A stretch of 64,000 nucleotides of DNA, taken from positions 62,001 through 126,000 of the forward strand of contig NZ_JAHOPB010000003.1 of assembly GCF_019039055.1 (NCBI RefSeq). Reading direction: 5' to 3'. Source of the stretch: Reyranella humidisoli (GTDB lineage: Bacteria; Pseudomonadota; Alphaproteobacteria; Reyranellales; Reyranellaceae). Of this stretch, positions 1 to 8,970 are shown in pieces. Under the pieces are notes generated by a model, which was not told where the DNA came from, made no database searches, and worked only from the letters and a program-made list of their open reading frames with translations. The stretch's first letter is position 1, and each line of letters opens with the position of its first letter. The position numbers and the translations under genes were made by a program.

Positions 1-302
1 ACGACCGGTTCATCTCGCCGCGCTACGGCTTCCGCGGCGCCGAGGACTATTACGAGCTGTGTTCGCCGCTCACCTTCATGCCCGAGATCCGCGTGCCGAC
101 CATGGTCATCGCCTCGTGCGACGATCCTTGGATCCCCGTCGAGTACTACCGGGAGTTCAACTGGTCCGACAATCCGTCGCTCGTGCCGCTGATGCCGCCG
201 GCCGGTGGTCATATCGGCTTCCATGCTCATGATAGCGCCCGGCCCTGGTGCGATCTTGCGGTGCAGAAATTCATCGACCGGCTTGCTACCATCGAGGCGT
301 GA
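1..302 (+). CDS. alpha/beta hydrolase, YheT-like (C-terminal part only)
   Basis: The gene enters from the left edge; the open frame runs from base 3 to the TGA at 300-302, so only about the last 99 residues are seen. They hold the end of an alpha/beta hydrolase: a DDPWIP stretch carrying the probable catalytic acid and GGHIGF carrying the probable catalytic His. The nucleophile elbow lies outside the window. The fragment aligns closely with the C-terminus of the next gene (both have GAEDYYE, IRVPT, DDPWIP and GGH.GFH), so the two are tandem paralogues. The next gene starts with a GTG that overlaps this stop (GTGA), implying translational coupling. The substrate is unknown; YheT-family enzymes are usually annotated as carboxylesterases. 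Confidence 0.8.
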   Translation, partial: DRFISPRYGFRGAEDYYELCSPLTFMPEIRVPTMVIASCDDPWIPVEYYREFNWSDNPSLVPLMPPAGGHIGFHAHDSARPWCDLAVQKFIDRLATIEA

Positions 303-1276
303 GCCTCGACCTTCCGCCGTTCCGTCCGCGCTTCCCCTGGTGGGGCGCGGATCTCCAGACCCTCGCCAACTACCTGCGGCCGCCGCAGCGAGATCTCGCG
401 CCGCACACGTCCGAGCGCCTGACGATAGACCTGCGTGACGGGACGGGTGACCGGCTGATCTGCACCCTCGACCGGCCGGCAGCGCCGAAACGGGATACGC
501 CACTCACGATCCTGATCCACGGCCTGACCGGATCGCAGGAGAGTTTCTACATCTACAGCATGGCACGGCGGCTGCTCGATGGCGGGCAACGAGTCCTGCG
601 AATCAACCTGCGCGGTGCCGGCCCGTCGCGCGCCACCTGTCGCGGCCAATACTATGCCGGTCGCAGCCGGGATTTCCGCGCGCTGCTGACGAACCTGCCG
701 GCTGACCTGACCCATGCGGGCCTGAGGGCGGTCGGCTATTCGCTGGGCGGCGCAATGCTGCTCAAGTATCTCGGCGAGGAGGGTGAGGCCGCGTCGTTGC
801 AGGCAGCCGCGACCGTCTGCGCGCCGATCGATCTGTCGGCGACCTGTCGCCGGATGCTGCAGGCCCGCAACGTCGTCTATCACCGTCACCTCCTTCGAAT
901 GATGAAGATCGAGGCAACGGCAGAGGGTGCGGCGATCTCCACGGCCGAGCGCGCGGCGATTCTGGGTTCCCGGTCCGTTTGGGATTACGACGAGGTCTTC
1001 ATCGCCCCGCGCCATGGTTTTGCCGGAGCTGAAGATTATTATGAGCGCTGCAAGCCCGTCGCCTTCATGGGGGCGATCCGCGTGCCGACGTTGGTTCTGG
1101 CCGCCCTCGACGATCCCTGGATTCCCGGCGGGCTCTACAGCGGCTACGATTGGGCGGGAAATCAAGCGCTCGTGCCGGCATTGCCGGCGCACGGCGGCCA
1201 TGTCGGCTTCCATGGCGCCGGCAGCCGGCATCCCTGGAGCGACCAGACCGTCATGAGGTTCTTCGAACGTGGGTGA
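299..1276 (+). CDS. alpha/beta hydrolase, YheT family (COG0429-like)
   Basis: The 325-residue protein is read from the GTG at 299, which overlaps the upstream stop. An ATG at 248 in the same frame would lie deep inside the previous gene and adds residues that do not fit the family. An early FPWWGADLQT resembles the N-terminus of YheT proteins. The oxyanion-hole segment is HGLTG, the nucleophile elbow is GYSLGG, and the acid and His are in DDPWIP and GGHVGF near the C-terminus, so the catalytic triad looks complete. It is a paralogue of the truncated gene before it. The likely role is a cytosolic esterase or lipase-like hydrolase of unknown substrate. Confidence 0.85.
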   Translation: MSLDLPPFRPRFPWWGADLQTLANYLRPPQRDLAPHTSERLTIDLRDGTGDRLICTLDRPAAPKRDTPLTILIHGLTGSQESFYIYSMARRLLDGGQRVLRINLRGAGPSRATCRGQYYAGRSRDFRALLTNLPADLTHAGLRAVGYSLGGAMLLKYLGEEGEAASLQAAATVCAPIDLSATCRRMLQARNVVYHRHLLRMMKIEATAEGAAISTAERAAILGSRSVWDYDEVFIAPRHGFAGAEDYYERCKPVAFMGAIRVPTLVLAALDDPWIPGGLYSGYDWAGNQALVPALPAHGGHVGFHGAGSRHPWSDQTVMRFFERG

Positions 1277-1421
1277 GACCGAGCCAATGGCGATGATCGT
1301 AGGCGTGGCCTGTTCGGCGGTCGCGCTCGTGCTGGCGTGGCGGGCCTATCGTGGGGCTGCGGAAGAGCAGGAGCGCCGCAAGCGCGAGCGGGAGGAGCGG
1401 GAACGCTCCGGCCGTCTATAA
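1269..1421 (+). CDS. small single-pass membrane protein (hypothetical)
   Basis: A short frame of 50 codons runs from the GTG at 1269, which overlaps the end of the hydrolase gene, to the TAA at 1419. An internal ATG at 1287 would give 44 residues. Residues 9-27 are one hydrophobic stretch (MIVGVACSAVALVLAW) followed by a highly charged tail rich in Glu and Arg (EEQERRKREREERER), so it reads as a membrane anchor with a short cytoplasmic helix. The composition and the coupled start argue for a real small gene, but I recognise no family and it could be chance. Confidence 0.45.
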   Translation: MGETEPMAMIVGVACSAVALVLAWRAYRGAAEEQERRKREREERERSGRL

Positions 1422-1440
1422 TTTTCCGACCATCCGGCGT

Positions 1441-1552
1441 CCTGAGCGGAGCGCTGAAGCGCGTAGTCGAAGGACCTCTTTTCGCTTTGACACACCGTGC
1501 GCCGGAAAAGAGGCCCTTCGACTGCGCCGCCCTTCGGGCGGCTTCGCTCAGG
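1441..1552. repeat. dispersed palindromic repeat (REP-like)
   Basis: A long imperfect palindrome fills the space between the small ORF and the Nudix gene. CCTGAGCG at 1441-1448 pairs with CGCTCAGG at 1545-1552. The 18 bases at 1465-1482 pair with 1506-1523 with one mismatch. The right arm holds its own hairpin, GCCGCCC-TTC-GGGCGGC. The motif of CCTGAGCG followed by GTCGAAGG is a familiar intergenic repeat in alphaproteobacteria. It is probably non-coding, and it could also end transcription between the two convergent units. Confidence 0.75.
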
Positions 1553-1568
1553 GCGACGAGGATTTGTT

Positions 1569-2057
1569 CTAGTTGAGTTGCAGCGGTTCGGCCGGCGGGC
1601 CGTCGCGCAGCAGGGCCGGCAGCAGTGTGCCCAGGTCGAGTGGTTCGAAGCGTTCCGAGGAGCTCGCGATCTCGTCGGCGGTCCACCACCGGTGGCCGCG
1701 CGTCCAGCTCCGCTCCTTCTCGTCGAGCCCCGACATGTCGACTTCAGTGCGGTCGGTGCGGGCCAGGAAGAAGCGTTCCTTGTGCAGAACGTCCTTGCCG
1801 CGCCAGCTCATGCGGCGCTCGCGCGACCACACCCAGCGCGGCGTGTCGATCACCGGCAATTTGGTCTCCTCGCCGGCCTCGCGCACGGCCGCCTCGGCAT
1901 AATCCTCGCCCGGATCGACCATGCCGCCGATCATCACCCAGAACGGATCGAAGAACGGCTTGGCCGGATCGAATACCTTGGGATCGTGGACGTTGAACAG
2001 GAACAGCCGGTCCTCGGGATCGAGCAGGACGAGCCGGGCCGAGGGACGTTCGATCAT
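1569..2057 (-). CDS. Nudix hydrolase
   Basis: The 162-residue protein has a Nudix box at about residues 44-66: GGMVDPGED followed by REAGEET, supplying the metal-binding Glu residues. The usual final Gly of the box is replaced (EETKL instead of EExGU). Nudix enzymes cleave nucleoside diphosphates linked to another moiety; the substrate cannot be read here. Residues such as WSWRGK-like aromatic segments after the box are seen in NTP- or NADH-active members but do not decide it. It lies just downstream of hemB on the same strand, 10 bases after its stop, so the two are probably cotranscribed. Confidence 0.85.
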   Translation of the reverse strand: MIERPSARLVLLDPEDRLFLFNVHDPKVFDPAKPFFDPFWVMIGGMVDPGEDYAEAAVREAGEETKLPVIDTPRWVWSRERRMSWRGKDVLHKERFFLARTDRTEVDMSGLDEKERSWTRGHRWWTADEIASSSERFEPLDLGTLLPALLRDGPPAEPLQLN

Positions 2058-2067
2058 GGGCGCTCGA

Positions 2068-3078
<1,011 letters not shown>

Positions 3079-3167
3079 GAACCGCCTTATGGCGCGAACC
3101 GTGGAGGGCCGCAATGCGGCTCCTTTTCCTGCGGAAAGCCGCCACCAGACTTGATACGGTCTGCCCG

Positions 3168-4307
3168 ATGGATTTTACGCTTTCAGAGGACCAGCAGGCA
3201 TTCCGGGACACGGCCCGGCAGTTCGCGACAGATCGCATGCTGCCGCAGGCCGCGCGCTGGGACGCCGAGAAAATCTTTCCGGAGGAGGTGCTGCGCGAAG
3301 CGGCGGCACTCGGCTTCGGCGGCATCTACGTGCGCGACGACGTCGGCGGCAGCGGCCTCAGCCGGTTCGATGCGGCTCTGATCATGGAAGAGCTGTCGGC
3401 GGCGTGTCCCAGCACGGCGGCCTACATCTCGATCCACAACATGGCCGCCTGGATGATCGACGCTTTCGGCGACGAGGATCAGCGCCGGCGGTTCCTGCCC
3501 AGGCTCTGCTCCATGGAGCATTTCGCGAGCTATTGCCTTACCGAGCCGGGCGCAGGCTCGGATGCGGCGGCGCTGTCGACGCGCGCCGAACTGCAGGGCG
3601 ACCATTACGTGCTGAACGGCAGCAAGGCCTTCATCTCGGGCGGCGGCCGGAGCGACATCTATGTCGTGATGCTGCGCACCGGAGGAGCGGGAGCCAGCGG
3701 CGTCTCGACCCTGGTGGTCGAGGCGGGGACGCCCGGCCTGTCGTTCGGCAAGCAGGAGAACAAGCTCGGCTGGAACAGCCAGCCGACAGCCTCGGTGATC
3801 TTCGAGAACTGCAAGGTGCCGGTCGCCAACCGGCTCGGCCCCGAGGGGCACGGCTTCAAGATCGCGATGATGGGTCTCGACGGAGGGCGCATCAATATCG
3901 GCGCCTGCTCGCTGGGCGGCGCGCGTGCCTGCCTGGAGACGGCGTCGCGCTATGTCGTGGAGCGCAAGCAGTTCGGCAAGCCGCTGGCCGACTTCCAGGC
4001 GACTCAGTTCAAGCTCGCCGACATGGCGACCGAGCTCGATGCCGCGCGACTCCTGATCTGGCGTGCGGCGTCGTTGCTGGACGCCAAGTCGCCCGAGGCG
4101 ACGCAGGCCGCCGCCATGGGCAAGCGCTTCGCGACCGACGCCGGCTTCCGGGTGGTCAACGAGGCGCTGCAATTGCATGGCGGATACGGCTACTTGAAGG
4201 ATTTCCCGCTGGAGCGCTATCTCCGCGACCTGCGCGTGCACCAGATCCTCGAAGGCACCAACGAGATCATGCGCGTGATCATTTCGCGAAGGCTCTTGAT
4301 GAGCTGA
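3168..4307 (+). CDS. acyl-CoA dehydrogenase, probably isobutyryl-CoA dehydrogenase
   Basis: A 379-residue FAD-dependent acyl-CoA dehydrogenase. The start ATG at 3168 gives MDFTLSEDQQAF, the usual N-terminus; an ATG at 3114 is upstream and in frame but adds an unrelated tail. Family motifs are YCLTEPGAGSDA, GSKAFISGG, ERKQFGKPL and, near the C-terminus, HGGYGYLKD and LEGTNEIMR, whose Glu is the usual catalytic base position. The next two genes are 3-hydroxyisobutyryl-CoA hydrolase and 3-hydroxyisobutyrate dehydrogenase, so the likely substrate is isobutyryl-CoA in valine breakdown. That substrate is inferred from context; a short-branched or straight-chain acyl-CoA is possible. Confidence 0.9.
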   Translation: MDFTLSEDQQAFRDTARQFATDRMLPQAARWDAEKIFPEEVLREAAALGFGGIYVRDDVGGSGLSRFDAALIMEELSAACPSTAAYISIHNMAAWMIDAFGDEDQRRRFLPRLCSMEHFASYCLTEPGAGSDAAALSTRAELQGDHYVLNGSKAFISGGGRSDIYVVMLRTGGAGASGVSTLVVEAGTPGLSFGKQENKLGWNSQPTASVIFENCKVPVANRLGPEGHGFKIAMMGLDGGRINIGACSLGGARACLETASRYVVERKQFGKPLADFQATQFKLADMATELDAARLLIWRAASLLDAKSPEATQAAAMGKRFATDAGFRVVNEALQLHGGYGYLKDFPLERYLRDLRVHQILEGTNEIMRVIISRRLLMS

Positions 4308-4320
4308 CGCAGCCCGTGTC

Positions 4321-4381
4321 ATCCCGAGCGTAGCGAGGGATCCTTCGCGGCAGTTTAAGGATCCCTCACTACGCTCGGGAT
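4321..4381. repeat. dispersed palindromic repeat of the CHPERSEGS type
   Basis: A 25-base arm at 4321-4345 is inverted at 4357-4381 with one mismatch and an 11-base loop. The sequence TCATCCCGAGCGTAGCGAGG is a widespread bacterial intergenic repeat, often mistranslated as CHPERSEGS-like peptides. It sits between the acyl-CoA dehydrogenase and the hydrolase gene. Its right end creates an ATG at 4380 in frame with the hydrolase, which could mislead start calling. It may act as a processing or termination hairpin in the transcript. Confidence 0.8.
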
Positions 4382-4403
4382 GGCACCGAATTTGGAGTTT
4401 GAA

Positions 4404-5471
4404 TTGTCCGAAGCTGAAATTCTGTTCGATGTGAAGGATGGGCTGGGCGTCATGACGCTCAACCGGCCCAAGGTCCTCAATTCGCTGTCGCACGGCATCA
4501 TCCTCGAGATGGAGCGCGTGATGCCTGAGTGGGAGAAGGATCCTTCCATCAAGGCGGTGGTGCTGCGCGGCGCGGGCGACCGGGCTTTCTCCGCTGGTGG
4601 TGACGTGGCGGGACTTTATCGCGAGATGCGCGACAATCCCGCGGGTACGCTGCGGCGCGATTTCTTCCGCGACGAGTACATCGTCAACCGCCGCATCTAC
4701 CGCTACGCCAAGCCGTGGATCTCGCTGATCGACGGCATCAACATGGGCGGTGGCGTCGGCCTCTCGGCGCACGGCTCCCATTCGGTGGTGACCGAGAAAT
4801 ATCTCTTCGCCATGCCGGAAACGACCATCGGTCTCTTTCCCGATGTCGGCGGCGGCTACTTCCTGACGCGCCTTCCGGGTGCGCTCGGCACCTTCCTGGC
4901 GCTCACCAGCTATCGCCTCAAGGCGGCGGACGCGGTGTGGGCGGGTATCGCGAATGCCTTCGTGCCGAGCGCCAAGATCGACGAGCTGCAGGCGGCTCTC
5001 GGCGCGGCCGATCTCTCCGGCCCGCGCGCCAACGAGAAGGTCGATGCCGTGATCGCCAGGTTCCAGGCGGATGCCGGCGACCAGACGCTGCCGGCGCTGA
5101 TGCCGGAGATCGATCGCTGCTTCTCGGCCGAGACGCTGCAGGAGATCGTGGCGGAGTTGAAGAATTCGAACAGCGAGTTCGCCCAGAAGCAGCTCGCCGC
5201 GCTCATGAAGCTCTCGCCGCTGTCGATGGCGATCACGCTGGCGCAGCTCAAGGCCTGCGCCAACAAGTCGTTCGAGGACACGATGACGATCGAGTACCGC
5301 ATGTCGCAGCGCTGCATGCAGAAGGGCCACGATTTCTTCGAAGGCGTGCGCGCGCTGCTGATCGACAAGGACCAGAAGCCGCAATGGAACCCGCCGACGA
5401 TCGACGGCGTGACCGCGGCGATGGTCGAGGAGCATTTCAGGCCTGTTGTGAACGATCTGTTCTTCGACTGA
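4404..5471 (+). CDS. 3-hydroxyisobutyryl-CoA hydrolase (enoyl-CoA hydratase/isomerase superfamily)
   Basis: This enzyme releases 3-hydroxyisobutyrate from its CoA ester in valine breakdown. I start it at the TTG at 4404 because a GGAG at 4394-4397 lies six bases upstream and the protein then begins LSEAEILF; the in-frame ATG at 4380 belongs to the upstream palindromic repeat. The result is 355 residues, normal for the family. Crotonase-fold motifs are visible: AFSAGGDVAGLY (oxyanion hole and CoA pocket), NMGGGVGLS, and MPETTIGLFPDVGG with the Glu and Asp typical of the hydrolase branch. It lies between the acyl-CoA dehydrogenase and mmsB on one strand. Confidence 0.92.
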   Translation: MSEAEILFDVKDGLGVMTLNRPKVLNSLSHGIILEMERVMPEWEKDPSIKAVVLRGAGDRAFSAGGDVAGLYREMRDNPAGTLRRDFFRDEYIVNRRIYRYAKPWISLIDGINMGGGVGLSAHGSHSVVTEKYLFAMPETTIGLFPDVGGGYFLTRLPGALGTFLALTSYRLKAADAVWAGIANAFVPSAKIDELQAALGAADLSGPRANEKVDAVIARFQADAGDQTLPALMPEIDRCFSAETLQEIVAELKNSNSEFAQKQLAALMKLSPLSMAITLAQLKACANKSFEDTMTIEYRMSQRCMQKGHDFFEGVRALLIDKDQKPQWNPPTIDGVTAAMVEEHFRPVVNDLFFD

Positions 5472-5499
5472 AGCGGCAGCAAACCAAACGGAGGAAACC

Positions 5500-6381
5500 A
5501 TGGCGAAGATCGCCTTCATCGGTCTCGGCAATATGGGCGGCCCGATGGCCGCCAACCTGGCAAAGGCGCAGCATCACGTCGTGGCGTTCGACCTGTCGGA
5601 CGCCGCGGTAAGCGCGGCTGTGGAGAAGGGGGCGCACAAGGCGTCCTCCGCGGCCGAGGCCGTGAAGGGCGCGGAGATCGTCGTCACCATGCTTCCGGCC
5701 GGCAAGCATGTCCGCGAGGTCTACGAGAAGGACGTGCTGCCGAACGTCGGAAAGGGCACGCTGCTGATCGACTGCTCGACCATCGACGTGGAAAGCGCGC
5801 GCCATGTGGCCGCGCTGGCCGAGAAGGCCGGCATGGACATGGTCGATGCGCCGGTCTCGGGCGGCGTCGGCGGCGCCACCGCGGGCACGCTCACCTTCAT
5901 GGTGGGCGGCAGCGAGGCGTCGTTCGCCAAGGCCAGGCCCATCCTGGAAAAGATGGGCAAGAACATCGTTCTCGCCGGCACCAGCGGCGGCGGCCAGGCG
6001 GCCAAGATCTGCAACAACATGATCCTGGGCATCTCGATGATCGCCGTCAGCGAGGCCTTCATGCTGGCCAAGCGGCTCGGGCTGGACGCGCAGAAGCTGT
6101 TCGACGTGGCCTCGACCGCGTCGGGGCAGTGCTGGTCGCTCACCAACTACTGCCCGGTGCCGGGTCCCGTGCCGGCTTCGCCCGCCAACCGCGACTACCA
6201 GCCGGGCTTTACGGCGGCGATGATGCTGAAGGACCTGATGCTGGCGCAGCAGGCAGCCAATGCAGCCGGCGCCAGCACGCCGCTCGGCGCGGAAGCCGCG
6301 CAACTCTTCAGCCTGTTCGTCAACTCGGGCAACGGCGGCAAGGACTTCTCCGGCATCGTCAAGATGCTGGACGGCAAGTGA
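5500..6381 (+). CDS. mmsB: 3-hydroxyisobutyrate dehydrogenase
   Basis: A 293-residue NAD-dependent beta-hydroxyacid dehydrogenase that oxidises 3-hydroxyisobutyrate to methylmalonate semialdehyde in valine catabolism. The Rossmann motif is FIGLGNMGGPMAANL at the N-terminus, the substrate-binding signature is DAPVSGGVGGATAGT, and the catalytic Lys lies in GGGQAAKICNN. A strong ribosome site, GGAGG, precedes the ATG at 5500. The gene follows the CoA hydrolase by 28 bases. The next enzyme of the pathway, methylmalonate-semialdehyde dehydrogenase (mmsA), is not next to it. Confidence 0.95.
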   Translation: MAKIAFIGLGNMGGPMAANLAKAQHHVVAFDLSDAAVSAAVEKGAHKASSAAEAVKGAEIVVTMLPAGKHVREVYEKDVLPNVGKGTLLIDCSTIDVESARHVAALAEKAGMDMVDAPVSGGVGGATAGTLTFMVGGSEASFAKARPILEKMGKNIVLAGTSGGGQAAKICNNMILGISMIAVSEAFMLAKRLGLDAQKLFDVASTASGQCWSLTNYCPVPGPVPASPANRDYQPGFTAAMMLKDLMLAQQAANAAGASTPLGAEAAQLFSLFVNSGNGGKDFSGIVKMLDGK

Positions 6382-6388
6382 GGGGCGC

Positions 6389-7075
6389 ATGATCACGCTC
6401 TACGATCTCGCCTTCGAGGAGGACCGCCGCCCCAGCCCGTTCTGCTGGCGCGCCAAGTTCTCTCTCGCCCACAAGGGCCTCGACTACACCGACGTGCCGA
6501 TGGGATTCACGGAGAAGGAGAAGATCGCCTTCGCCGATTCCAGGACCGTGCCGGTGATCAAGGATGGCGAGAAGCCGGTCAAGGACAGCTGGGCCATCGC
6601 CGTCTACCTAGACGACATGTACCCGGAGAAGCTGCTGCTCAAGAGCGAGATGGGGCGATCCTACGCACGCTTCATCAACGGCTGGGCGGACACCGTCATC
6701 AATGCAGCGCTCTTCCCGCTGATCGTGGGCGATCTCTACGATCGGGTCAGGCCCGAGGACAAACCCTACTTCGCGGAGTCCCGGGGCGCGCGGCTGGGCA
6801 CGAAGGACTTCACCGCTTTCCAGGAACGGGCCAGAGAGAAGGGGCTCGCGACGCTCCGCACAGCCCTCGAACCGGCGCGCCGGGCCTTGCGCGAGCAGAA
6901 GTTCCTGTCGGGCGCCGAAGCGGCCTATCCGGATTACATTCTCGCCGGCAGCTTCATGTGGCCACGCACGATCAGCCCGCTCGAGTTGCTTGATGCCGAC
7001 GATCCGGTCCATGCTTGGCGCGAGCGCATGCTCGACCTGTTCGACGGCATGGCCCGCAAGGCGAAGACGGCGTGA
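6389..7075 (+). CDS. glutathione S-transferase family protein
   Basis: The 228-residue protein starts at the ATG at 6389, just after mmsB. Its N-terminal thioredoxin-like domain has PSPFCWRAKFSLAHKGL, with Ser and Cys at the usual catalytic position, then the cis-Pro segment TVPVIKDG and the glutathione-contact KDSWAIAVYLD. The rest is an all-helical C-terminal domain ending in a lysine-rich tail. The stop overlaps the next start as TGATG, so it is translationally coupled to the MaoC gene. The substrate is unknown. Confidence 0.85.
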   Translation: MITLYDLAFEEDRRPSPFCWRAKFSLAHKGLDYTDVPMGFTEKEKIAFADSRTVPVIKDGEKPVKDSWAIAVYLDDMYPEKLLLKSEMGRSYARFINGWADTVINAALFPLIVGDLYDRVRPEDKPYFAESRGARLGTKDFTAFQERAREKGLATLRTALEPARRALREQKFLSGAEAAYPDYILAGSFMWPRTISPLELLDADDPVHAWRERMLDLFDGMARKAKTA

Positions 7076-7566
7076 TGCCAGGCACGTTGGACACGCCGTT
7101 CGATCCGGCACAGCATCGCTTCGGGCCGGCGCACTGGTTCGAGGACCTTTCGGTCGGGCAGAAGTTCTACATCAACTCGCGGACGCAGACCGAGGCGCTG
7201 TTCTCGGCCTTCCAACTCGCGAGCGGCGACAACCATCCGATCCACTACGACCGGGAATACTGCAAGGCGCTGGGCCATCGGGACATGCTGGCCCACGGGC
7301 TGCAGGTCGCGATCCAGGGTGCGGCCGGTGGCGGCATCTTCCCGCATTTCGTGGGCGAATCGCTGGTCGGCTTCCTGGAGCAGTCCTCGCGATTCCTGAA
7401 GCCTGTCTATGTCGGCGACACGCTCTATCCGATGCTGGAAGTGACCGACCTCAAGCCGGGACGTACCACGGGCGTCGCCGTCCTGAAGCTCACCATTCAC
7501 AACCAGAAGGGCGAACTGGTGTGCGATGGCGAGCACAAGTATCTTGTGAAGAAGCGGCCGCAATAG
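7075..7566 (+). CDS. MaoC-like dehydratase (hot-dog fold)
   Basis: A 163-residue single hot-dog protein. The catalytic region reads FQLASGDNHPIHYDREYC, matching the MaoC / R-specific enoyl-CoA hydratase pattern in which Asp and His activate water. AHGLQVAIQGAAG and FLKPVYVGDTL are further family features. The start at 7075 overlaps the stop of the GST gene (TGATG); a longer frame upstream lies inside that gene. A role in hydrating an unsaturated acyl-CoA would fit the neighbouring acyl-CoA enzymes, but the substrate is inferred. Confidence 0.88.
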   Translation: MPGTLDTPFDPAQHRFGPAHWFEDLSVGQKFYINSRTQTEALFSAFQLASGDNHPIHYDREYCKALGHRDMLAHGLQVAIQGAAGGGIFPHFVGESLVGFLEQSSRFLKPVYVGDTLYPMLEVTDLKPGRTTGVAVLKLTIHNQKGELVCDGEHKYLVKKRPQ

Positions 7567-7585
7567 ACGGCAGGAGGAGAGAGTT

Positions 7586-7870
7586 ATGATCGGCGTTATC
7601 GCGAAACTCACCATCAAGCCCGGCACCAATGCCGACTTCGAGGCGACCATGAAGGCCCTTCAGGCCAAGGTCCATGCCGACGAGCCGGGTAACAAGCTCT
7701 ACGCACTGCACAAGACGGGCGACGTTAACGTCTATGTCATGCTGGAGCGCTACCAGGACCAGGCGGCGCTCGAAGCCCACCGGGCCGCGCCGCACTTCAA
7801 GGAACTCGGCCGCAAGCTCGGCGACTATCTCGCCGGCCGCCCCGATGTCCAGGTGATGGAAGAAGTCTGA
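7586..7870 (+). CDS. antibiotic biosynthesis monooxygenase (ABM) domain protein
   Basis: A 94-residue protein made of one ABM domain (dimeric ferredoxin-like fold, YgiN/quinol monooxygenase group). Visible are an N-terminal strand MIGVIAKLTIKPG, the helix FEATMKALQAKVHADEPGN, KLYALHKTGD, and the conserved ERYQDQAALEAHRAAPHFKE block. A clear AGGAGGAGAG site precedes the ATG at 7586. Such proteins oxidise quinols or degrade small reactive compounds; no substrate can be assigned. It ends the series of same-strand genes beginning with the acyl-CoA dehydrogenase, apart from CorA. Confidence 0.85.
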   Translation: MIGVIAKLTIKPGTNADFEATMKALQAKVHADEPGNKLYALHKTGDVNVYVMLERYQDQAALEAHRAAPHFKELGRKLGDYLAGRPDVQVMEEV

Positions 7871-7895
7871 ACGACGAGCGGGTCGAGGTCAGCGC

Positions 7896-8963
7896 ATGGA
7901 GGGTTTTACCCGTCGCCACACAAAACCCGGCACCGCGCCTGGCACGCTGGCCGGGCGTGCACCGGTGCCCGATGAAGCGCTCGACTTCACCCTGGTCGAA
8001 TATACGCCGGACGAGATCGAGATTCTGCACGGGGTGGAGGTGGACCAGTGCCGCTTCCACCTCGGCACACCCGGTCATACGTGGATCGACGTGGGTGGAC
8101 GGCCGAGTTCGGAAATGCTGCGCAGCCTCGGCATGGCCTTCAACCTCCATCCGCTGGCGCTGGAGGACGTGTTCCACGCCAACCAGCGCAGCAAGCTCGA
8201 CCTCTACGAGGGGCAGGGCTTCATCGTCCTCAACGACCCGGTCTATGAGGACTGCACGCTGAAGGGCCGGCAGGTCAGCATCTTCTTCGGCGACAACTAC
8301 GTCATTTCCTTCCATGACCTGAAGGCCGACATCTTCAAGCCGGTGCGCGACCGCATCCAGACGGCGGGCTCCCGGTTGCGCACCTTCGGCATCGACTATC
8401 TGGTCTATGCGCTGATCGATCTCGTGGTCGACCGCAAGTTCCCGCTGATCGAGGCCGTGTCGACCCACCTCGAGGAGCTGGAGGAGGAGGCGCTCGGCCA
8501 TCCGACGAAGGACACGCTGGCCCATATCCACCAGGCGCGGCGCGCGCTGGTGTCGTTTCATCGCATCCAGTGGGCCGAGCGCGAGACGGTTCTGGCGGTG
8601 ATGCGGCCCGACGTTCCGTTCATCATGCCGGAAACGCGCACGTACCTGCGCGACTGCTTCGATCACGCCGTGGCGGTTCTCGAATTGGTCGAGAGCTACC
8701 GCGAAATGGCGAACGGCCTGATGGAAGTCTATCTCATGGACTCGTCGAACCGGATGTCCGAGGTGATGAAGACCATGGCGATCATCACCGTGTTCTTCAT
8801 GCCGCTGGGCTTCCTCGCCGGCATCTACGGCATGAACTTCGACCGTGACACCGGCAACATGCCCGAGCTGGGATGGAAATACGGCTACACGTTCTTCTGG
8901 GTGGCGGTCGTCGTCATCGTCAGCTCGATCTTCCTGTGGCTGAAACGCAAGCGCTGGATCTGA
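7896..8963 (+). CDS. corA: CorA family magnesium/divalent cation transporter
   Basis: A 355-residue inner-membrane channel of the CorA-MIT family. The large cytoplasmic N-terminal domain is followed by two C-terminal membrane helices at about residues 293-312 and 328-348. The selectivity motif YGMNFD sits at the end of the first helix, as the family requires. The tail ends in KRKRW, which anchors it on the cytoplasmic side. The start at 7896 is 25 bases after the ABM gene. Likely function is Mg2+ uptake; a subset of the family carries Co2+ or Zn2+. Confidence 0.93.
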   Translation: MEGFTRRHTKPGTAPGTLAGRAPVPDEALDFTLVEYTPDEIEILHGVEVDQCRFHLGTPGHTWIDVGGRPSSEMLRSLGMAFNLHPLALEDVFHANQRSKLDLYEGQGFIVLNDPVYEDCTLKGRQVSIFFGDNYVISFHDLKADIFKPVRDRIQTAGSRLRTFGIDYLVYALIDLVVDRKFPLIEAVSTHLEELEEEALGHPTKDTLAHIHQARRALVSFHRIQWAERETVLAVMRPDVPFIMPETRTYLRDCFDHAVAVLELVESYREMANGLMEVYLMDSSNRMSEVMKTMAIITVFFMPLGFLAGIYGMNFDRDTGNMPELGWKYGYTFFWVAVVVIVSSIFLWLKRKRWI

Positions 8964-8970
8964 GGGCGCC

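Noticed and set aside
3183..5555. Very long minus-strand open frame across the valine genes
   Set aside because: It is antisense to two clear enzymes and includes the dispersed repeat as CHPERSEGS-like peptide; its composition (His, Arg, Gln rich) is that of a shadow frame.
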